Positions 9,261 to 17,545 of a DNA stretch of 64,000 bases are shown here, one piece after another. The stretch's first letter is position 1. Every line of letters starts with the position of its first letter. The position numbers and the translations under genes are program-made. Origin of the DNA: Streptomyces kanamyceticus (GTDB lineage: Bacteria > Actinomycetota > Actinomycetes > Streptomycetales > Streptomycetaceae); assembly GCF_008704495.1 (NCBI RefSeq), contig NZ_CP023699.1, forward strand, positions 8,184,001 through 8,248,000, written 5' to 3'. The notes beneath the pieces are model-generated. The model was not told the DNA's origin. It worked only from the letters and a program-made list of their open reading frames with translations, and ran no database searches.

Positions 9261-10496
9261 ATGAGGCGTATGTCACGTCGGGGGTTCTCCGCGGTGGCGA
9301 TCGCGACGGTGGCGGGACTGGCGATGGCCGGGGACGCGGCGGCGATCGGCGAGCGGGGGCGCAAGAAGGGCCGTGAACTGCGGGGCATGTGGCTGGCGAG
9401 CGTGGTCAACCGCGACTGGCCCTCCAAGCCGGGGCTGCCCGCGGAGCGGCAGCGCGCGGAGCTGCTCGCCCATCTGGACTCCGCGGTGGAGCGGCGGCTC
9501 AACGCGGTCGTCTTCCAGGTGAGACCGACCGCCGACGCGCTCTGGGCCTCGCCGTACGAGCCGTGGTCGGAGTACCTCACCGGCGTGCAGGGCAAGGACC
9601 CGGGCTGGGACCCGCTGGGCACCGCGGTGAAGGAGGCGCATCGCAGGGGTCTGGAGCTGCACGCCTGGTTCAACCCCTTCCGGGTGGCGAATCACACCGA
9701 TCCGTCCCGGCTCGTGGCCACACACCCCGCGCGCGTGCACCCGGACTGGGTGATTCCGTACGGCGGGAAGCTCTACTACAACCCGGGCCTGCCCGAGGTG
9801 CGCCGTTTCGTGCAGGACGCGATGCTCGACGCGGTGCGGCGCTACCCGCTCGACGCGGTGCACTGGGACGACTACTTCTACCCGTATCCGGTCGCGGGTC
9901 AGGTCTTCGACGACGACGACGCCTTCGCGCGGTACGGCGAAGGCTTCCCCGACCGGGCCTCCTGGCGGCGCGACAACATCGACCGCCTGGTGCGCGAGAT
10001 GGCGCGGCGGGTGAAGAAGGTCCGGCCCCGCACCCAGTTCGGGATAAGCCCGTTCGCGGTCTGGCGCAACATCGCGACCGACCCGACGGGATCGGACACC
10101 AGGGCGGGCGTACAGACCTACGACGACCTGTACGCGGACACCCGGGGCTGGGTGGAGAAGGGCTGGCTGGACTACATCGTTCCGCAGGTCTACTGGAACA
10201 TCGGCTTCGCCGCCGCGGACTACGCGAAGCTGATCCCGTGGTGGAACGACGTCGCGCGCGGCACGGGCGTGCGCCTCTACATCGGCGAGGCCCTCTACAA
10301 GGCGGGCGACCCCGCGCAGCCCGCCGCCTGGCAGGACCCGGCGGAGCTGTCCCGCCACCTCACGTACGCCGAAGGGTTCCGCGAGGTGCGCGGGCACGTC
10401 TTCTTCTCGGCGAAGGAGGTGGGCGTCGACAAGATCGGCGCGATGGCGCGGGTGGTGGCCGACCACTACCAGGAGCCGGCCAAGCCGCCGCGCTGA
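9261..10496 (+). CDS. Secreted GH10-like glycosyl hydrolase (GHL10/DUF187 type)
   Basis: A 411-residue exported TIM-barrel protein of the glycosyl-hydrolase-like family 10 group, presumed to act on cell-surface or environmental glycans; substrate unknown. The N-terminus MRRMSRRGFSAVAIATVAG carries a Tat twin-arginine motif (SRRGF) and a hydrophobic segment ending GDAAA. Family marks follow: ELRGMWLASV, FQVRPTADALW, LHAWFNPFRV, YYNPGLPEVRRFV, DAVHWDDYFYPYP, and DYIVPQVYWN. ATG 9261 is preferred (GGGGGTGG upstream) over the open extension to 9186, because it places the twin arginines at the N-terminus. Confidence 0.88.
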   Translation: MRRMSRRGFSAVAIATVAGLAMAGDAAAIGERGRKKGRELRGMWLASVVNRDWPSKPGLPAERQRAELLAHLDSAVERRLNAVVFQVRPTADALWASPYEPWSEYLTGVQGKDPGWDPLGTAVKEAHRRGLELHAWFNPFRVANHTDPSRLVATHPARVHPDWVIPYGGKLYYNPGLPEVRRFVQDAMLDAVRRYPLDAVHWDDYFYPYPVAGQVFDDDDAFARYGEGFPDRASWRRDNIDRLVREMARRVKKVRPRTQFGISPFAVWRNIATDPTGSDTRAGVQTYDDLYADTRGWVEKGWLDYIVPQVYWNIGFAAADYAKLIPWWNDVARGTGVRLYIGEALYKAGDPAQPAAWQDPAELSRHLTYAEGFREVRGHVFFSAKEVGVDKIGAMARVVADHYQEPAKPPR

Positions 10497-10506
10497 ACCC
10501 GGTGGG

Positions 10507-10698
10507 TTACGCCGGGTCCTGATGCCGTACGACGGTGTCGGGACCCGGCGACATCAGCGTCTCGTGACCGTCCTCGAAGCGGACGCGGTACGGCGGTCCG
10601 CCGTCCGCGCCGAGCACCTCGACGATCCGTGCGATGCGGTCGTGCTGCCCGACGATCCTGCCGTGCACCACCAGCTCGTCGCCTACGGTTGCACGCAT
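10507..10698 (-). CDS. DUF1918 small protein
   Basis: A 63-residue protein of the actinobacterial DUF1918 family: VGDELVVHGRIVG, RIVEVLGADGGPPYRVRFEDG and HETLMSPGPDTVV match the usual small beta-barrel/SH3-like sequence. Function is unknown; members commonly accompany stress and membrane genes. The ATG at 10698 has AGGGGG 8 nt upstream, so the longer open frame to 10773 is not needed. It converges on the GH10-like gene with only 10 bp between stop codons, where ACCCGG/CCGGGT (10497-10517) could be a weak shared terminator. Confidence 0.78.
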   Translation of the reverse strand: MRATVGDELVVHGRIVGQHDRIARIVEVLGADGGPPYRVRFEDGHETLMSPGPDTVVRHQDPA

Positions 10699-10805
10699 CT
10701 GGAGTGCCCCCTCGTCCCGCTCTGTCGTCCGTTCCAGGGTCGCGATCCGTGGCCGCAAGTGTACGACGGGCAACGGGAGTTGGGGCCCCTTGAGCCGGTA
10801 ACCCG

Positions 10806-11744
10806 TCAGCCGCGGGCCCGTTGGGTGACGGCGATGCAGACGAGCACGGCGGCCGCGGTGAGCGGGGCGGCGACGGTGAGGTGCTCGCCGAGCAGGAACA
10901 CCGACCAGATGAGGGTCAGGAGCGGCTGGGCGAGCTGCAGCTGACTGGCCTTGGGTACGCCGATGGCCGCCATGCCCCGGTACCAGACGACCAGGCCGAG
11001 GAACTGCGAGCCGATCGCGGAGTAGAGCAGACCCGCCGTGCTGTGCCCGGTGGGCTGGAAGGACTCGTGCTGCAGGGCGACGCTCGCCCCGACGATGTTG
11101 AGCGGCAGGCAGAGGATCAGGCCCCAGCCGATGACCTGCCAGCCGGGCATCTCGCGGGCCAGGCGGCCGCCCTCGGTGTATCCGGCCGCGCAGATCAGGA
11201 GCGCGCCGAAGAGGTAGAGGTCGGCGGTGGTCAGCGCGCCGCCGCTCTGCTGCACGGTGAACGCGATGACCGCGGCGGCCCCGGCGAGCGCCGCGGCCCA
11301 GAAGGCGCGGGAGGGCCGGGCGCCGGTGCGCAGCGCGGAGAAGACGGCGGTCGTCAGGGGGAGCAGCCCCACGACGACGGCCGCGTGCGCGGTGGTGGAC
11401 GTCTGCAGGGCGAGCGTGGTCAGCAGCGGGAAGCCGACGACGACACCGGCGCCGACCACCGCGAGCCCTGCCCAGTGGCGGCGGTCGGGGACCGGGACGC
11501 GCAGGGCGAGCAGACAGCCGCCCGCGATGAGCGCGCTGAGCACGCCCCGCAGCGTCACCAGGCTCCAGGGGCCGATGCCTTCCAGGCCCCAGGCGGTGGC
11601 GGGGAAGGTGAGCGAGAAGGCGGTGACGCCGAGCGCGGCGAGCAGGGTGCCGGTGCGGCGGGAGCCGTGCGCGGCGGTGCCGGGCTTCTCCGTGACCTCG
11701 ACCGCTATCCGGGTCGGACGAGTAGCGCTATCCTGTGCTGTCAT
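10806..11744 (-). CDS. EamA/DMT-family exporter
   Basis: A 312-residue integral membrane protein of the drug/metabolite transporter superfamily with about ten hydrophobic helices in two EamA repeats (~35-165 and ~180-310): for example FSLTFPATAWGLEGIGPWSL, VVGFPLLTTLALQTS, GLLYSAIGSQFLGLVVWYRG and LTLIWSVFLLGEHL. Likely exports an amino acid or small metabolite. It is divergent from the MocR regulator and the two start codons overlap inside one 12-bp palindrome (11740-11751). On this strand TACCGT (11755-11750) could be a -10 giving a leaderless mRNA, because no ribosome site precedes the ATG. The divergent regulator probably controls it. Confidence 0.88.
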   Translation of the reverse strand: MTAQDSATRPTRIAVEVTEKPGTAAHGSRRTGTLLAALGVTAFSLTFPATAWGLEGIGPWSLVTLRGVLSALIAGGCLLALRVPVPDRRHWAGLAVVGAGVVVGFPLLTTLALQTSTTAHAAVVVGLLPLTTAVFSALRTGARPSRAFWAAALAGAAAVIAFTVQQSGGALTTADLYLFGALLICAAGYTEGGRLAREMPGWQVIGWGLILCLPLNIVGASVALQHESFQPTGHSTAGLLYSAIGSQFLGLVVWYRGMAAIGVPKASQLQLAQPLLTLIWSVFLLGEHLTVAAPLTAAAVLVCIAVTQRARG

Positions 11745-11751
11745 GCATGAC
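11740..11751. promoter_or_regulatory. 12-bp palindrome containing both divergent start codons
   Basis: GTCATGCATGAC is a perfect palindrome. The MocR ATG is 11743-11745 and the EamA ATG is the complement of 11742-11744, so the start codons overlap by two bases. An 8-bp palindrome TAGCGCTA sits next to it at 11723-11730. A -10-like TATCCT (11729-11734) faces mocR and TACCGT (11755-11750) faces the exporter. Simplest reading: a MocR operator overlapping both promoters and both starts. Confidence 0.55.
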
Positions 11752-13179
11752 GGTAGCAGTGTGGGCGAATTGGCGAAACAGCTGCGAGATGAGCTGGACC
11801 GCTACTCTCCAGGTGGAAAGCTCCCATCGAGCCGGGCCCTGGTCGAGCGGTTCAGGGTCAGCCCGGTGACCGTGTCACGGGCCCTGGGGCAGCTGGCCGC
11901 CGAAGGGCTTGTCGTCACCCGGCCCGGCGCCGGGGTCTTCCGCGCCGAACCGCAGGCCGCCGCGGCCCCGGCCGGTGACACCTCCTGGCAGGAGGTGACG
12001 CTGAGCGCCGACGCCGCCGCGGAACCGGTGCCGCGCGCTGTCGACGCCTCCGGCGTCCTGGTCACCCTGGCCGCGCCCGCGCCCGGCGTCATCGAGTTCA
12101 ACGGCGGCTATCTGGACGCCTCGCTGCAGCCCGAGCGCGCGATGGCGGCGGCCCTCGCGCGCGCGGGGCGACGGCCGGGCGCGTGGGGGCGGCCGCCGGT
12201 CGACGGCCTCATGGAGCTGCGGGAGTGGTTCGCGCGGGGCATCGGCGGGGCGATCACGGCGGCCGAGGTGCTCATCACGGCGGGCGGGCAGAGCGCGCTG
12301 ACGACGGCGCTGCGGGCACTCGCGCCGCCCGGCGCCCCGGTGCTCGTCGAGTCGCCCACCTACCCGGGGATGCTCGCCATCGCCCGCGCCGCGGGGCTGC
12401 GTCCCGTGCCGGTCCCGGTGGACACCGACGGCGTGCGCCCCGACCTGCTTGAGGCGGCGTTCCGGGCCACGGGGGCGCGCGTCCTCGTCTGCCAGCCGCT
12501 CTTCCAGAACCCGACGGGGGCGGTGCTCTCCGCCGAGCGCCGCCCCGAGGTGCTGCGGATCGCCCGCGCGGCAGGCGCGTTCGTCATCGAGGACGACTTC
12601 GTACGCCGACTCGTGCACGAGGACGCGGGACCGCTGCCGCGGCCGCTCGCCTCCGACGACCGCGACGGCGTCGTCGTGCACGTCTGCTCGCTCACCAAGG
12701 CCACCTCGCCGAGCTTCCGGGTGAGCGCGCTCGTCGCCCGCGGCCCCGTCCTCGAACGGCTGCGCGCCATCCAGGTCGTCGACCACTTCTTCGTGCCCCG
12801 GCCCTTGCAGGAGGCGGCGCTCGAACTGGTGGGCTCGCCCGCCTGGCCCCGCCATCTGCGGGCGGTGGCAGGCGAGTTGAAGGACCGCAGGGACGCGATG
12901 GCGGCGGCGCTGCGGCTGCGCTTCCCCGAGCTCGCGATGCCGCACGTCCCGGCGGGCGGCTACCACCTGTGGCAGCGCATGCCCGACGGCACGGACGAGG
13001 CGGCGCTGGTCTCCGCGGCACTGCGCGCGGGCGTCGCCGTCGCCCCCGGCCGCCCGTACTTCGCGGCCGAACCCCCGGCGGCGTACATCAGGCTGAGCTT
13101 CGCGGCGGTCGCGGGGACGGGGGAGATCGCGGAGGGCGTACGCAGGCTCAGGGCCGCCTGCGACGAAGTCCTCGGGTGA
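11743..13179 (+). CDS. MocR-type regulator (GntR wHTH fused to aminotransferase fold)
   Basis: A 478-residue PLP-dependent transcriptional regulator. Residues ~1-65 are a GntR winged helix (LPSSRALVERFRVSPVTVSR, ALGQLAAEGLVVTRPGAGVF); from ~110 it is a fold-type I aminotransferase domain with GGQSALTTALRALAPPG, QNPTGAVLS, EDDFVRRLVHED, the PLP lysine region CSLTKATSPSFRVS, and a C-terminal AGVAVAPGRPYF. Such regulators bind PLP and often control an adjacent transporter or enzyme, here the divergent EamA exporter. The frame is open upstream to 11227 but that runs antisense through the exporter, so ATG 11743 is used; no ribosome site is visible, suggesting leaderless translation. Confidence 0.9.
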   Translation: MHDGSSVGELAKQLRDELDRYSPGGKLPSSRALVERFRVSPVTVSRALGQLAAEGLVVTRPGAGVFRAEPQAAAAPAGDTSWQEVTLSADAAAEPVPRAVDASGVLVTLAAPAPGVIEFNGGYLDASLQPERAMAAALARAGRRPGAWGRPPVDGLMELREWFARGIGGAITAAEVLITAGGQSALTTALRALAPPGAPVLVESPTYPGMLAIARAAGLRPVPVPVDTDGVRPDLLEAAFRATGARVLVCQPLFQNPTGAVLSAERRPEVLRIARAAGAFVIEDDFVRRLVHEDAGPLPRPLASDDRDGVVVHVCSLTKATSPSFRVSALVARGPVLERLRAIQVVDHFFVPRPLQEAALELVGSPAWPRHLRAVAGELKDRRDAMAAALRLRFPELAMPHVPAGGYHLWQRMPDGTDEAALVSAALRAGVAVAPGRPYFAAEPPAAYIRLSFAAVAGTGEIAEGVRRLRAACDEVLG

Positions 13180-13223
13180 GAAACGGGCTCGACGGCGCGT
13201 CGGGCAGCTGGCAGGGTCGGGGG

Positions 13224-13667
13224 ATGAGCGACAGCACAGCACCCGGCATCGCCGACGGCTACGAGATATCCGCCGACCCCGCCCGCATCGACGCCGCGCG
13301 CGTCCACCAGTGGCTCTCCACGGACGCGTACTGGGCCCTCGGGCGCACCCGCGAGAAGCAGGACGCGGCGATCGCCGGATCGGTCAACTTCGGTGTGTAC
13401 GAGGAGGCTTCCGGCGAACAGGTCGCCTACGCCCGCGTGGTGACCGACCGGGCCACCTTCGCCTGGCTCTGCGACGTGTACGTCGCCCCGGCCGCCCGCG
13501 GCAAGGGGCTCGGTACCGCACTCGTCGCCGAGGTCCGCGCGCACGTGGAGCCGTTCGGAGTGCGCCGCGTCCTGCTCGCCACGGCCGACGCGCACGGCGT
13601 CTACGAGAAGCTCGGCTTCGCGCCCCTGGACAACCCGGAGAAGTGGATGGCGCTCGGTATCCAGTGA
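13224..13667 (+). CDS. GNAT family N-acetyltransferase
   Basis: A 147-residue GCN5-type acetyltransferase. The acetyl-CoA pyrophosphate loop is RGKGLGT, preceded by LCDVYVAPAA (motif D/A junction) and followed by RRVLLATADAHGVYEKLGF (motif B). N-terminal DAARVHQWLSTDAYWALGRT resembles small actinobacterial GNATs of unknown substrate. Start ATG 13224 has a GGTCGGGGG purine stretch upstream. It lies 44 bp after mocR on the same strand and could be co-transcribed. Confidence 0.88.
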   Translation: MSDSTAPGIADGYEISADPARIDAARVHQWLSTDAYWALGRTREKQDAAIAGSVNFGVYEEASGEQVAYARVVTDRATFAWLCDVYVAPAARGKGLGTALVAEVRAHVEPFGVRRVLLATADAHGVYEKLGFAPLDNPEKWMALGIQ

Positions 13668-13721
13668 GCGCACCCTGGGTGAGCCCTTGACCTGCGCTCT
13701 CGTGCGCCTCAACATCACCGC

Positions 13722-14306
13722 ATGCATGCTCGCGTCACACTCATCGCCGCCGCGCGCAGCGCCTCGCTGCTCGCGGAGCGCTTCGACGACGACCGGCCGC
13801 TCGACCGGGCCGGGTGGCAGGAGGTCCAGGCCGCCGCTCCCGCGCTGCTTCCGCTCGGCGTGGCCGAGTTGCGCTACTGCTCGCCCACCCCGCGCAGCCG
13901 CGCCACCGGCGACGCACTCGGCTTCGCGCCGCTCGCCCAACCCGCGCTGCGGGACTGCGACATGGGGCGGTGGCGCGGTCTTACGCTCGCCGAGGTCACC
14001 GCGCGCGAACCGGCCGTGGTCGACGCCTGGCTCGGCGACCCCCGTGCCGCGCCGCACGGCGGCGAGTCGCTGCTCGGGTTCATCTCGCGGGTCGGCGGCT
14101 GGCTCGACACCCGGCCGACAGGACCCGACGCCCGCGTCCTCGCCGTGGCGGAGCCCGCCGTGGTGCGCGCCGCGCTCACCTACGCCCTGAAGGCGCCCCC
14201 CTCGACGTACTGGAACATCGACGTCCGCCCGCTCTCGACGGTCACCCTGACCGGTCACGGCGGCCGCTGGAACCTCCGCCTCGAGGCGAGCGCCGGTACT
14301 CCGTGA
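13722..14306 (+). CDS. Histidine-phosphatase-fold protein lacking catalytic histidines
   Basis: A 194-residue protein with the layout of the phosphoglycerate mutase/histidine phosphatase superfamily: YCSPTPRSRATGDALG, LRDCDMGRWRGLTLAEV, HGGESLLGFISRVGGWLD and the final NIDVRPLSTVTLTGHGGRW. The normal catalytic start, L-x-R-H-G, is here TLIAAARSASL, and the second conserved histidine region reads LAVAEPAVVRAAL instead of the usual v-x-H-G-g-v-x-r. It is thus probably a pseudo-phosphatase or binding protein. ATG 13722 is the natural start. Its end overlaps the convergent DUF6314 gene by 65 bp. Confidence 0.7.
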   Translation: MHARVTLIAAARSASLLAERFDDDRPLDRAGWQEVQAAAPALLPLGVAELRYCSPTPRSRATGDALGFAPLAQPALRDCDMGRWRGLTLAEVTAREPAVVDAWLGDPRAAPHGGESLLGFISRVGGWLDTRPTGPDARVLAVAEPAVVRAALTYALKAPPSTYWNIDVRPLSTVTLTGHGGRWNLRLEASAGTP

Positions 14307-14763
14307 CCAGCAGCAGGTCCTTGGCGGGTCCGCCGACCCGCCAGCTCGTACGCCATCGGTCCTCGTCGTACACCGCGAACTCGCCGCGGTAGAGGTCGGC
14401 GACGCACGGGTGGTCCGCCGTGTGGCGCCCGGTGCGCAGGTCGAGGTCGTGGAAGGGACGGCCGTCGGCGAACTCGACGCGGGCGGTGCCCGGTTCGTCG
14501 CCGGGCAGGAAGCGCAGGGTGCGCTCGGCGGGGCGTGCGGTGCCCCGCCAGGTGAACGTGCCCGACTCGTGGTGGAGGAGACCGCCGTCGTCCGGGGCGG
14601 GCAGCGGCGTGAAGCGCGTCGTGCCGGTGAAGCGGCCCTCGGGCCCTTCCGTGAGGTCGCGGACCGTGCGCTCCACGTGCCAGGTGCCCGCGAGATGGGC
14701 GAGGACGTCGGGTACGGGATGCCCGGTCATCGCGGGGTGGGCGCTCTCATCGGGGAAGGGCAT
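14242..14763 (-). CDS. DUF6314 family protein
   Basis: A 173-residue protein that looks like the lipocalin-like DUF6314 family: LAHLAGTWHVERTVRDL, GRFTGTTRFTPL, HHESGTFTW, RTLRFLPGD, ARVEFADGRPFHDLDLRTG and VADLYRGEFAVYDEDRWRT. These form the strands of a small beta-barrel; function unknown. ATG 14763 is used; ATG 14730 (MTGHPVPDV) would remove 11 residues. The last ~20 residues (SPRGGGSSGRRDRSG) are probably non-structural and run into the oppositely oriented phosphatase-fold gene. Confidence 0.7.
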   Translation of the reverse strand: MPFPDESAHPAMTGHPVPDVLAHLAGTWHVERTVRDLTEGPEGRFTGTTRFTPLPAPDDGGLLHHESGTFTWRGTARPAERTLRFLPGDEPGTARVEFADGRPFHDLDLRTGRHTADHPCVADLYRGEFAVYDEDRWRTSWRVGGPAKDLLLVTEYRRSPRGGGSSGRRDRSG

Positions 14764-14810
14764 GCCACCGAGGCTACGTCCCCGATGAGAGGCGCCGGAC
14801 GGGGCGGGGC

Positions 14811-15800
14811 CTAGCTGTCGACGACGGACAGGCTCCGCTCGTCGTACCGCGTGCCCGCGACCCCGCCCGCGGGCGCCGCCGCGTCGATCGCGGCGAGCTC
14901 GTCGGCGGAGAGCTCGATCGCGACGGCCGCGAGGTTCTCCTCCAGGTACTTCTCGCGGCGCGTGCCGGGGATCGGCACGACGTCGTCGCCGCGGTGCTGC
15001 ACCCAGGCGAGCGCGAGCTGCCCCGCGGTGACGCCCTTCTCGGCGGCGAGCGCGTTCAGGGTGTCCACAATGCCCAGGTTTCGCTCCAGGTTGCCGTCGG
15101 CGAAGCGGGGCTGGGTGCGCCGCAGATCGTCCTCGGGCAGCCCGTCGAGCGTGGTGTAGCGGCCGGTGAGGAAGCCGCGGCCGAGCGGCGAGAACGGCAC
15201 GATGCCGATGCCGAGCTCGCGGCAGACCGGCGCGATCTCCGCCTCCAGGTCCCTGGTCCACAGCGACCACTCGCTCTGCAGCGCGGCGATCGGGTGCACG
15301 GCGTGCGCCCGCTCGATCGTGCGCGCGCTCGCCTCGGAGAGCCCGAGGTGGCGCACCTTGCCCGCGTCGACAAGATCGGCCATCGCGCCGACGGTCTCCT
15401 CGATCGGCACGGACCTGTCCACCCGGTGCAGGTAGTACAGGTCGATGTGGTCGACGCCCAGGCGCCGCAGCGAGGCGTCGCACGCCTCGCGGACGTACGC
15501 CGCGTCGCCCCGGATGTGCAAGGGCTCGCCGAGCCGGTTGGCGAAGCCGAACTTGGTGGCGATGACGGCCTGTTCGCGGCGGGATCCGGCGAGCGCCCGG
15601 CCGAGGAGCTGCTCGTTGTGGCCCGAGCCGTAGAAGTCGGAGGTGTCGAGCAGGGTGGTGCCGAGGTCGAGGGCACGGTGGATCGTCGCTGTCGACTGCG
15701 CGTCGTCCGACGTGCCGTAGCCATGGCTCATCCCCATGCACCCGAGCCCCTGCGCCGAGACCGTCAGCGCGCCGAGGTGTCGCGTGGGAAGGCTGGTCAT
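14811..15800 (-). CDS. Aldo/keto reductase
   Basis: A 329-residue NADPH-dependent TIM-barrel oxidoreductase of the AKR superfamily, YajO/AKR13-like. Catalytic and family motifs are intact: [32 protein letters not shown] (Asp and Tyr), VIATKFGF (Lys), DLYYLHRVD (His), and C-terminal [19 protein letters not shown] for NADP binding. ATG 15800 has a perfect AGGAGG 7 nt upstream. Upstream lies a MerR-type promoter with a 19-bp spacer, so expression is probably induced by an electrophile or oxidant sensed by a MerR regulator encoded elsewhere. Confidence 0.93.
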   Translation of the reverse strand: MTSLPTRHLGALTVSAQGLGCMGMSHGYGTSDDAQSTATIHRALDLGTTLLDTSDFYGSGHNEQLLGRALAGSRREQAVIATKFGFANRLGEPLHIRGDAAYVREACDASLRRLGVDHIDLYYLHRVDRSVPIEETVGAMADLVDAGKVRHLGLSEASARTIERAHAVHPIAALQSEWSLWTRDLEAEIAPVCRELGIGIVPFSPLGRGFLTGRYTTLDGLPEDDLRRTQPRFADGNLERNLGIVDTLNALAAEKGVTAGQLALAWVQHRGDDVVPIPGTRREKYLEENLAAVAIELSADELAAIDAAAPAGGVAGTRYDERSLSVVDS

Positions 15801-15838
15801 GGTGAAACCTCCTGGGTCGTTCCTGGTGAACGTGCATG

Positions 15839-15869
15839 ACCCTATGAGTTGGAGAGAACTCCAGGTCAA
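15839..15869 (-). promoter_or_regulatory. MerR-type promoter of the aldo/keto reductase
   Basis: On the minus strand: -35 TTGACC (15869-15864), a 19-bp spacer, -10 TAGGGT (15844-15839). The spacer contains the dyad TGGAG-TTCT-CTCCA. A 19-bp spacer with a central dyad is the hallmark of promoters that MerR-family activators underwind. No merR gene is adjacent. Confidence 0.7.
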
Positions 15870-16048
15870 CCGGGACGCGGCGGCCGTTCGCCGGGGCGCG
15901 GAGCATAGAGATCCAGAGCAGGCAAGTAGGGCTGTCCCCAGGGGAGTTCGGGCGGAGAGCCCGATGGTCCGGCCCCGAGCGTGCTCCTACTGTCATGATC
16001 AGCACTTCCGCCCACACTTCCGCCCACCGGAATCACTCAAGGAGCACG

Positions 16049-17545
16049 ATGCGCATCGCGTCAGCAGTCACAGCGGGTCTCGGCCTCGCGGGACTCCTCG
16101 CCACAGGGGCGGCGGCCGCCCCGCAGGACTCGCCGCGCGGCCCTCGCGAGACGGTGAACTGGGGCGCCTGCTCCGCCGACCAGAAGGAGCTGAACGAGGC
16201 GGGCGCGCAGTGCGCGAAGGTGGCCGTTCCGCTCGACTACAGCGACCCCGGCGGCCGTACGATCGACATCGCGATATCCCGGATCAAGGCGAAGTCGCCC
16301 GGGCAGCGGCGCGGCATCCTGCTCTCCAACCCGGGCGGCCCCGGCGGCAACGGCCTGGCCACCACCCTCTCCCTGCGCCCCACCCTGAAGGACGTCGCCG
16401 ACCGCTACGACCTGATCGGCTTCGACCCGCGCTTCCTCGGCGAGAGCACCCCGCTCACCTGCGGCCCCGCGCCGCGCCCGACGCCGCCCCCGGAGACCAC
16501 GACGCCGCGCGCCGACTTCGACGCCTCGACGCGCGCCGCCCGCGACACCGCGCGCCGCTGCCAGGAGCACGGCGACAACGCCGCGCTGCTGCCGCACGCC
16601 TCGACCCGCAACGTCGCCCGCGACATGGACGCGATCCGCGCCGCGCTCGGCGAGCGCAAGATGTCGTACTACGGCGTCTCGTACGGCGCGGACCTGGGCG
16701 CCGTCTTCACCCAGATGTTCCCGCGCCGGGCCGACCGGATCGTGATCGACTCCTCGACCGATCCGGCGGCCACGCAGTACGAGCTGTTCCAGCGGTCGGG
16801 GGCGCCCGCCGAGGCGGCACTGTCCCCCGGCATGCGGGCGGACATGGAGAAGCTGCTCGCACGGGCGGAGCGGCATCCCGTCCCGATCGCCGGGCAGCGC
16901 CTGGACGCGAAGCTGGTGCGGGTCATGTTCAAGCAGCTCGTGCAGCACGAGGAGAACGACGAACAGCTCGCGGGCATGGTCAGCGACCTGACGAGGGCGG
17001 CCGCCGGTGAGGAGGTCGAGCCCGGGCCCGCGCTCGCCGCGATGCTGGCGTTCCTCAATTCGCCCGAGGTGGAGAACAGCATGCTCGGCGGCGCGATGTT
17101 CATGTGCGGCGACGGCGGCTGGCCCGCGGGCGGCTGGCCCAAGGACCCGGAGACGTACTGGAAGAACATGGAGGGAAGCCGCGCCACGCAGCCGGTCTTC
17201 GGGCCCTATGTGAACTCGATGATCGCCCCGTGCGCGTTCTGGAATTCGGCGCCCCGCGAGCCCGGCACGAAGATCGGCAACAAGGTGCCCGTCCTGATGC
17301 TCCAGGCCCGCCTGGACAACAACGTCCCCTACGAGGGCGCGCTCGCGCTGCACCGCAAGCTCAAGGGATCCCGGCTGCTCACGGCCGACATCCGCTCGCA
17401 CGGCGTGTACGGGCGCGGCAACGAGGGCCACACGGCCATCCCGTGCGCCGACCGGACCGTCAACGCGTACCTGCGGGACGGCAAGTTGCCCGCCGCCGAC
17501 GTGACCTGCGCGCACCCCGACAAGAAGACGGGGGCACAGCGATGA
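16049..17545 (+). CDS. Secreted alpha/beta-hydrolase, tripeptidyl aminopeptidase (TAP) family
   Basis: A 498-residue exported serine peptidase/hydrolase of the Streptomyces TAP/SlpD-SlpE type, which removes N-terminal peptides from proteins outside the cell. Signal peptide: MRIASAVTAGLGLAGLLATG with cleavage near AAAAP. The alpha/beta-hydrolase domain has the oxyanion region LLSNPGGPGGNG, nucleophile elbow YYGVSYGADLG (Ser), acid VLMLQARLDNNVPY and catalytic His in NEGHTAIPC; the C-terminal part is the TAP-C domain. AAGGAG lies 5 nt before the ATG. The gene overlaps the following serine hydrolase by 4 bp (ATGA), so the two exported hydrolases form an operon. Confidence 0.9.
   Translation: MRIASAVTAGLGLAGLLATGAAAAPQDSPRGPRETVNWGACSADQKELNEAGAQCAKVAVPLDYSDPGGRTIDIAISRIKAKSPGQRRGILLSNPGGPGGNGLATTLSLRPTLKDVADRYDLIGFDPRFLGESTPLTCGPAPRPTPPPETTTPRADFDASTRAARDTARRCQEHGDNAALLPHASTRNVARDMDAIRAALGERKMSYYGVSYGADLGAVFTQMFPRRADRIVIDSSTDPAATQYELFQRSGAPAEAALSPGMRADMEKLLARAERHPVPIAGQRLDAKLVRVMFKQLVQHEENDEQLAGMVSDLTRAAAGEEVEPGPALAAMLAFLNSPEVENSMLGGAMFMCGDGGWPAGGWPKDPETYWKNMEGSRATQPVFGPYVNSMIAPCAFWNSAPREPGTKIGNKVPVLMLQARLDNNVPYEGALALHRKLKGSRLLTADIRSHGVYGRGNEGHTAIPCADRTVNAYLRDGKLPAADVTCAHPDKKTGAQR

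Noticed and set aside
10497..10517. Terminator between the GH10-like and DUF1918 genes
   Set aside because: ACCCGG/CCGGGT has only a 6-bp stem and a 9-nt loop; too weak to list as a feature by itself, mentioned only under the gene.
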